This document shows, piece by piece, positions 56,950-64,000 of a stretch of DNA of 64,000 bases. How positions within the stretch are numbered: the stretch's first letter is position 1; every line of letters starts with the position of its first letter. Source of the DNA: Agaricus subrufescens. Taxonomy: Eukaryota; Basidiomycota; Agaricomycetes; Agaricales; Agaricaceae. The notes under the pieces are model-generated. The model saw only the letters and a program-made list of their open reading frames with translations. It had not been told where the DNA came from and made no database searches. The stretch lies in contig CM057058.1 of NCBI GenBank assembly GCA_029945375.1, positions 186,001 through 250,000 on the forward strand, read 5' to 3'. A program made the position numbers and the translations under genes.

Positions 56950-58278
56950 ATGGCTTCGTCTGACGACGAAACGCCTGCGACAACACCGTCCTCGTCTGGG
57001 TTTGCCACCCCTTACAATGCAGAATCAAGCATTCCTGCAACACCCGGCGAAGGCATTCACTTTACCCCGAAAAGAGCCATGGCTTCGTTCGATAACTTAG
57101 TAGCCTTGGCAAACTACCAGGAACGGCTGAAAGATGCGAAGAGGGTCGTGTGGAGGGATAGAGGACAGCCGGTTGTTGAACTCGAGACGCTGATGGAATG
57201 CTTCGAACATGCGGCTCGAGGAGGGTTCCGTACGAGTTCACCTATCATTGAAATGATTGTTGGTCTGACGCTCAGTCACGTTCAGGTTCTGGATCTTTGG
57301 CATTTGGCATACGAGCGTGTATAAACGTGATACTTGCTTTGCTCCGCCTGAATCGAGTGCCCCGGTAAGCCTTGCTTTCTTTTGCGTGAAATATTTATCT
57401 CATATGATATGACAGGGATTACCGGTTTGCACTCATTCGACACGCAATTTTCGGGAAGGATACCTGGAGATTTGCTGGCATGCTCGGTGCGTGCTACTCT
57501 CAGTCGTTGGCTTCTCTCTAACCAGGAAATTATCAGGAACATTCACGTCGGTGTACAAGTTCCTTATTAATGCGCTACCAATCCTCATTCCCGCTCTATC
57601 ACATCCCCAATCATCTGCTCGAGAGACTGCCCGTGGCAGCGACCTTGGAGCAGCACGCATTTCTTCATCAGTTCTTGGCCCCGCCAATCGACGCCTTTCC
57701 CTGAGTGCACGTACCCAACTAATCCTCATTCGCAAGAAGACGCGTCGCTGGCATGCAGCTTTAGCAGGTGCCATTGCAGGGAGTATAGCAATTACTCTAG
57801 AAAAACGCAGCAGGAGATCGTTGATTGCCCAGCAGCTTTTTGTCCGGTAAGTCATCTTACCTTGAGTCGGCATGTGATATTAAAACCGGCCTCACTCTAA
57901 AGCGGACTACAAGGTTCATACAACTCATTTACCGCAAGGAAAGGAATACACATTCCCCATGGAGCTGTCATTGTCTTCACCTTAGCGTAAATTCTTCCAT
58001 TTCATTCATTTTAGGATAGCCTTCCAAAAGTCCTACACAGATGCGGCCAGATCATGTATGGCTTCTTACTTCGACCGGACACACTTACACGTTCCTACCG
58101 ATCATGGTCAACATTCTTTTCTGCTTACGCTGCCATTTGTTCTGATATTATGCGATTTAATCAGGATCAATGATGCAGCAAAAGTATCAAGAGAATGTGT
58201 TAACATACAGTTTGGCCTTTATCGTGAAGGGAAATTTGACATAAAGTACATCGATAAAATTCTTTCCTCTCAAGTAAG
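56950..58278 (+). CDS. TMEM135-like membrane protein, 3' end lost in assembly gap
   Basis: Exons 56950-57229, 57286-57364, 57416-57486 and 57537-57846, then a further exon from 58016 to about 58273 that runs to a GTAAGT donor just before the N run. After a Ser/Thr-rich start it reads HFTPKRAMASFDNLVALAN, CFEHAARGGFRSGSLAFGI, RACINVILALLRLNRVPRDY, IFGKDTWRFAGMLGTFTSVY, KFLINALPILIPAL, RRWHAALAGAIAGSIAITLE and KRSRRSLIAQQLFVR, then VSRECVNIQFGLYREGKFD. This pattern fits fungal TMEM135-like proteins; animal TMEM135 acts at peroxisomes and mitochondria. The rest should lie in the gap or on another contig: no continuation was seen after 58391. Confidence 0.75.
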
Positions 58279-58291
58279 TCCATACAATCAT

Positions 58292-58391
58292 NNNNNNNNN
58301 NNNNNNNNNNNNNNNNNNNNNNNNNNNNNNNNNNNNNNNNNNNNNNNNNNNNNNNNNNNNNNNNNNNNNNNNNNNNNNNNNNNNNNNNNNN
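58292..58391. other. Assembly gap, 100 N
   Basis: Exactly 100 N, a common placeholder size, so the true distance is unknown and the order of the flanks depends on scaffolding. Confidence 0.99.
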
Positions 58392-61088
58392 CCGACCTTG
58401 ACACCGGTCTGCTGTAAGACGCTCGTCGCCGGGTACAATCAGGATGTAAAAATTCTGTTCGCAGCCTCCCCTTACCCTAGATCTGCCGGCTCAATAGTGC
58501 CTTGCCGATTCTTCTTCCCGACCTTGCTTAATTAACGGTTTGATCTAATCAACAATCTCATATTATTACCGCCGGGATCAAATCCCTCCGATTCAGACCA
58601 GACTCATCAAAGTTTTGAATGATGTGGCTTTGTACCAAATAGACGGTCTAAACGAAAACACTCGCCGTGGGGGAGTGAAACGGACTTCCCGGGAGTCCAT
58701 ATTAAGTAAGGTGATAGGCACACTGAACCTCGCAGGTGTAGTTCCGGTAAACAAATTAGTAAAGGCCTTTATCATCAGCAGGTTCTCGTTCGGCATACTG
58801 CTCGAGTATTCCATTAATATAGGCCCCTTAACAAGATAACTTTTCCGCATTCGGAGCTAGGAGTGCAGCCATTGAAAAGCATAGAATTTATCGTCAAGCG
58901 ATGCCATGAGTTGCCAGATGCAGGGCTTGGAAACCAATTTGACTGCAATAGTACAGTTCATCAGTTGCATTGATGGCTTTAAGGTATCATCCCTGTGCTC
59001 CGATATTGTGGCGGATGAAGACGTACAATACTGTGCAATGTGCAACAGGAAGAAGACTTTGGCCAATAGTTACAGAGACGCAAGTGGCATATGTCATTCT
59101 GGTATACAATGTGTAAAGTACTGGCTGCGGCCAAGCCAATGCTCCCAGCTGGTTAGCATACAAAGCATGGGAAAGCCGCCACCAAGAGCACTTGGCTGGC
59201 GTGTCAAAGGTCTGTCTGACACTGGGCGTGGGTGGGTGCATGTTGACAATGCATGGCTATTAAATAACAACTGCGAGGACTCGGACGGTGTTTATTGGAC
59301 GTTGGTGCCACCTACAAGATTGACTTTCTGCCACAGGTGAGAACTTAAGCGACTTTACTGTCCTCCCAAGCTACGTATATCCTTGAGGCCTTTTATTGGC
59401 ACTGGACAGATTCAAACACCGACCATTGTCTTCTGCAGAAGAGCTCACCTCGATCATCTCGGTTGCGAACTTCTTGGCGATGTTGAGCCGAGCCTTCTCG
59501 TTCACTCGACGGCTGTATCCGTCACGGTTACACCTCCAGGAACAAATCCTTCTTATCCACATACATGCGAATATATCTTATTCTGGGAACGGGAAGTTGT
59601 ATATCCTTCCCACCCAATCATGTTTTTGACAGCCATCACCTGTTGCATACGGAACGTAACCACACCCCGGCGGGGATTGTGTACTTGCTAATACCGCAAC
59701 GGGTTGAACTCGCTGGGCCTTTGGACATATATATTTGTGCTTCTCACCAAGCACTAGAACACCCTCCAAGGTCTGGGCTTCTCGTACTTTTTCTCTGCTG
59801 AGTGTTTCTCACGCAGACTGGGAGGATGGGTGAACGGAGTGAGCCGATGCTTATCAATCATTATTCAATGTGCTGCTCATGACCACGAAACAATTGACTC
59901 TTTCCATGAACTTCTCACAGTGAAACGCCCTCTAGCGACCAATGATAGAGAATATTCTACCCTTTGAGTTCGCTCCACTCTTCAAACTTTAGAATAAAAC
60001 CGGATAATCTCCATCGTCGCATAACAAGCCAGTTCGGCTCCTTCGAGAAGCTGACTCTCGTCGGTTTAAGCATTTCGATCAAAGGACTGTATATCCTCTC
60101 AGGTCAAGTGTCACCGAAGCTTTCTACCAGACGGACCCGTTCTCACTGAAATTAAACTCTGGAATGTCATCTACTAATGAAGGCACACAAAATCAATGCT
60201 GGCACCAGGTATCCAGCAGCACATTGTCACTAGGCTGTCAAATCGCGAATCTCCTCGGTATCCAGAGTATTTTTAGTACGTTGTCATCCTCTGGTACAGA
60301 TTCCGTTAGAGTACCTTTACGGCTTCTGTCCGCAGGAAAAGGGGGAACAAAATCAACAATGCGTTTCATCAGGATTACGGTTAGCTTCGTGTTCGCGGGA
60401 TGAACTAAACACAAATTACCCTGCGATATATTGCGCGTAATGAGGGCTAGGCGTGTAGTACGTACAGTCCCATGACCACAGCAATATAACCGTTCTCGGT
60501 CATCTCTCGGTCATCATGCAGCCTGAACCATCTCTTTGATTACCATGCGGAAACATCCCTCGCCCAAGCAAAAAAGAATAAGGAGGCCGAGGACGAAGGG
60601 TACTAAAAATGTTCCCAAGTTACACAGAACCAAAAGTGAACGTAAACGCGATACAAAAATGGCAGTTTGTCATACACGGATACCGCTGTATGTAATATGG
60701 AATGACGGAAGGCCTATGACAGTTTAGGCTACACGAGTGCATTCTTGTGGTAGGACGCTCCCTGAATTGGGTCAAACGATACTTAAGGAGCCTTCGCCAT
60801 TCCTGATGAATTGTTCCATAAGAAGCGTACGAAAACTGCTTTAAACCCCCGAGGGACAAAGCACCAGGCAAGCCCTGGATCCGCTTCGACCCACCTGGAG
60901 AGCTCCTGATTTTCGTTATTCAGGATGTCTATCCACAGTATGGTCCCGCACCAAAATATCCAGGAAGCTGTTGAAATAGCAAGGAACAGCCAGGTAGCTT
61001 CCTTTTTATCCCGCAGATCTCAATATATTGAGTCACGGACGCTGAACTATTCCATCTAGTATACCAACTGTAGGTCATTTTCTAGGTT
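58392..61088. other. Gene-poor stretch after the gap
   Basis: No supported gene. The longest frame, 58906-59340 plus, has scattered Cys and Trp and no recognisable motif. The sequence does not continue the TMEM135-like gene. Confidence 0.4.
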
Positions 61089-62529
61089 ATGTTCTTATCA
61101 AATCCTACTCATCTACATTCTTCAGTGGCCAGTTTGACAATCTTGGTTAGGTTTCCGAAGAACTCAGACCCTTCTGGCCTTCTGACACCATAGTTGACAG
61201 CTCTTTGACTGGGTATTGACTCTCCCGTCGGAAATTGAACTAATATGGTCCTCCAGATGGAGTGGTGTAACCATCTTATATTTCTTAACGCGTTATCTAC
61301 CCTTCGTGTATCTTCCTGCCAACACGCGTTGTACGTTTCTCACTTTCTGATCTTAGAAAATGGTAGCGAATTAACTCTGACTTTACAGACATTTTCAACC
61401 ACGACCTCACAGCAGCTCAGTGTAAGACGCTATATAATGTTATAACTAGTAAGTCATCAATCTTCGCGCTCGTGACACGTGTATCACTACCTTGGGTTGC
61501 CTAGCAATGTTCTGGATTAGCATTCTATTGGCGCAATGTACATTCCCATTCGTATCATCATTTACCTTATCTCATAATACCACAGTGATCCTTACCATTC
61601 GAACATGGGTCATCTGGGGCAAGAGAGATAAGATAACATATGGCTTATTCGGCATGTTCGCCTCAACATCGGTTACAATCATGACCCTTTGTGTCTTTCA
61701 TATGATAGGCACGCTACGTAAGTAACAAACTTCGGTTCTTTGTCTGGCAGTGAAATTTTGAGATTATCGTTGAGATGGGCCGGGGGAAACGTATTCAAAT
61801 TCGTGTAATGCCAATACTCAGAAGTCGAAGCGATGTCTGGCAGCTGGACTTACACTTATAGCGCTTTATGAGACAGGTTTGGATTCCATCGGACAGCTGT
61901 TGTACTTGGCGCTGATATTGAAAATATAGTTATCCTCACATTGATGATCATTCGAGGGGTAACAAATTGTAGCAGTCGTTCTTATTTATTCTGCGGGTTT
62001 CATTGATTTCCGATACAGATTGGCCCGTGGGCCATTCTCATCTCCTCAAAACAATTTACCGTGATGGTAAGTACGTTGTTAAGTTTTCTTCTTCCTGAAC
62101 TCATTACATACTCAACCATCTAGGTATAAGATTCTATCTGTACCTATTCGGTGAGTTGATCACAAATGCGTGGCAACAATAATTGAAACATCGGACTTCG
62201 CTAGCGCTTGGAGTCACCAACCTCATACTGATATTTCGTCTCGTACGTTGTGCCTCACCTTGGCTAAACACCTTGATATCTCATACCTTTTCTCAGCCTG
62301 AATATATGACAATCTCGCTGATGTAAATTTTATACTTGTGAATGAGTATCACTCATAAAACTGACTTAAAAATTCCAGGCTGGAAGGAGCGTTCTATTCT
62401 GTTCTATGCTGTCGGGTGGTTTTACATATACGGCAAGATTATAATGATTCATACGAGATTGATTCTCAATGTGAAGAAACAACTTTGGGGACGATAGACG
62501 TCGCCTCAGCCTTTATCCAAGTACCTTAG
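61089..62529 (+). CDS. DUF6533-type seven-TM-like protein
   Basis: The first exons are 61089-61145, 61201-61330, 61389-61448, 61505-61537 and 61586-61717. They join in frame to read SVASLTIL, LFDWVLTLPSEIELIWSSRW, LYFLTRYLPFVYLP, CKTLYNVIT and LAQLILTIRTWVIWGKRDK, the N-terminal pattern of DUF6533 membrane proteins. After a poorly resolved middle (about 61830-61980), further exons read HLLKTIYRDG, IRFYLYLF, ALGVTNLILIFRL, PEYMTISL and MLEGAFYSVLCCRVVLHIRQ, ending at TAG 62529 with an acidic tail. This family is expanded in Agaricomycetes and its function is unknown. It is not obviously related to the four-gene cluster at 1.8-11.4 kb. The middle needs a transcript to settle. Confidence 0.75.
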
Positions 62530-64000
62530 TTGTTTTTTATTTTGTTGGATGTCTTGTTTGAAAAAAATTAATATGTTTCTGGGAATCGCTGAAAATAGGG
62601 GAGTCTGATTCCTTTTACGAGGTGCCTTACAAAAGATATATTTAGAATCATTCATATTCAAAACCAGGATACGAAGGACTGGAGCATTCGTAAACGGAGG
62701 TGGGTGTAACAGTATCAAGTTGCGGGCATGGCGCCAGGCGTCATTATCCGTTTTGACTTATGATATCCAAAGATACTATGTTTTTCACATGCAGGTACAT
62801 TTTTTCCCTTTGTGTCCGTGTAGACAACCAGTCGGATCTACCTGACATGTCGTTTGTTTACCAGGACCAGCTTCTTAGATCGCCCGTCTGCGCATTCAAA
62901 CTGCGCTAAATTATAAAAATATTGCTCAGGGAAACGCTTTCACGTACTTCAAGCTCCGTAACGGTTCTTATTTATGTCTATGGGTGTTGAAGTCGGGTCA
63001 TCATTGTAGCGTTGAGCATCAGAAGTCCGTATTGGACGGCTGCTTGGCATCCCGGTGTTCAACGTTCATCTTTCAAAACTGAAACGCAAACTCTAATACC
63101 GTAATACCAAAAGGTCTTGTTTGACCTACGCCAAAAGCTCATCTCTGGAGTTTCTTTGACTGATGCTACCCGGCTATGTGTTCTCGCAGGCATAGGGTAG
63201 CCACCGATCACATCCAGAACAGTGACTCATGTTAGAGCTTCATCGACAGTGGATCGACAGGACCCGCGTAACTTTTAGGATTTCCACCGCGACAGTTGAG
63301 GACCGCACAGGTTTTTGGTGGCAGGAGAATGGCTGTCAAAAGCACCCCATAAAATTTATATCCATATCAAGGTAGCAGGCGACAGTAACCTTGAGCCTCA
63401 GAAACCTGATTTTTGTTGTCCCCATGTTTTCTACACATTCTAAATTCGATCACATCAGAATGATTGGGTAGAATGTCAAAGGCACAGATTTCAAATTTTT
63501 AGTACTTCCTGACTACGACATTGACAACGTATGATCCAAGCAACTTGAGAGCACCCACCCATCATGACCCGCCAGCGGGGCACAACTTCAGTACAATTTC
63601 AAAAGATCCGACATCGCACCCGTCTCCTTACTCTATATCCGGTATCAGGCTCATTCTGATCTTCATCAACGGACTCCTATCTGTCCTTGCAGTGCAACTT
63701 GAGGCGGTGATAGTCGGCCGATTAGGCATGTAATAGAATGGACATTTGAACATTGAGATTCAACGATTTCATCAACAAATGTTATGCTTATACATGAACA
63801 CATCGAATAGTTTAAAAAATTTGACGATTTGATTCTATTTACACTTCCCCCTAAAATACACCTAGAGACGATCTTGAAATATGATGATGTTTAATATTAA
63901 TTTTATGACAAAAGAAAAATTATACTCACTGACGTTTCCGAGATCCGAGCATGCAACTTTGACGCGCTCAGATAGGGTCTTTTCACCCTCACGGACCCAA
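62530..64000. other. Gene-poor right end
   Basis: No supported gene. The last 250 bp are AT-rich. A 70-aa frame at 63521-63733 has one hydrophobic segment (LILIFINGLLSVLAV) but no splice or homology support. Confidence 0.4.

Noticed and set aside
58906..59340. 144-aa frame after the gap
   Set aside because: It has no motif, no plausible splice partners, and a Cys/Trp scatter typical of chance frames.

Overview
The window looks like nuclear DNA of a mushroom-forming basidiomycete (Agaricomycetes). Genes are split by many short GT-AG introns of about 48-73 bp, often with CTNAC-like branch points. The transposons (Tnp2-type transposases with a cysteine-rich N-terminus, a chromovirus, a Tad1-like LINE tail) and several protein families of unknown role are of kinds I associate with Agaricomycetes. 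One run of 100 N (58292-58391) marks a scaffold join. I cannot name the genus. I saw no rRNA, tRNA or CRISPR.

Layout: 0-1.1 kb holds a decayed class I histone deacetylase relic. 1.8-11.4 kb is a local cluster of four paralogous seven-TM-like genes (1790-3034 minus, 4200-5431 minus, 8487-9740 plus, 10186-11429 minus) sharing one five-exon structure, plus a decayed fifth exon 1 and duplicated flanks. 12.8-16.4 kb is the one clear core gene, MCD4 (GPI ethanolamine phosphate transferase 1), in 14 exons. 17.8-18.9 kb is a 5'-truncated LINE with poly(A) and a 16-bp target-site duplication. 19.6-23.0 kb is a Tnp2 transposase pseudogene with four stops. 24.2-34.8 kb is a dead mitochondrial Lon (PIM1-like) gene split by a complete Ty3/gypsy chromovirus (24745-32517, minus) that left a CGCAG target duplication.

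34.8-48.3 kb is an island of lineage-type genes of unknown function: a Lys-rich repeat protein, two diverged paralogs of a coiled-coil/acidic-tail family (36851-39036 plus and 42405-43751 minus), a five- or six-TM protein, a 222-aa protein and an 899-aa protein. 49.2-52.5 kb is a second Tnp2 transposase with a single in-frame TGA. 54.0-55.4 kb is a C-rich degenerate tandem repeat running into a small two-exon gene. 56.9-58.3 kb is a TMEM135-like membrane protein cut by the gap. 61.1-62.5 kb is a DUF6533-type membrane protein.

The exon models for MCD4, the four 7-TM genes, the repeat proteins, the 899-aa gene, the right half of Lon and Tnp2 copy 2 were built by hand and checked for reading-frame continuity; their summed lengths divide by three. 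Apart from MCD4 there is no pathway: the window is gene-family expansion and transposon turnover. The most novel part is the chromovirus. Its minus-strand primer-binding site matches its own predicted 5' transcript end (Tf1-like self-priming), and it carries an extra 238-aa ORF upstream of gag.
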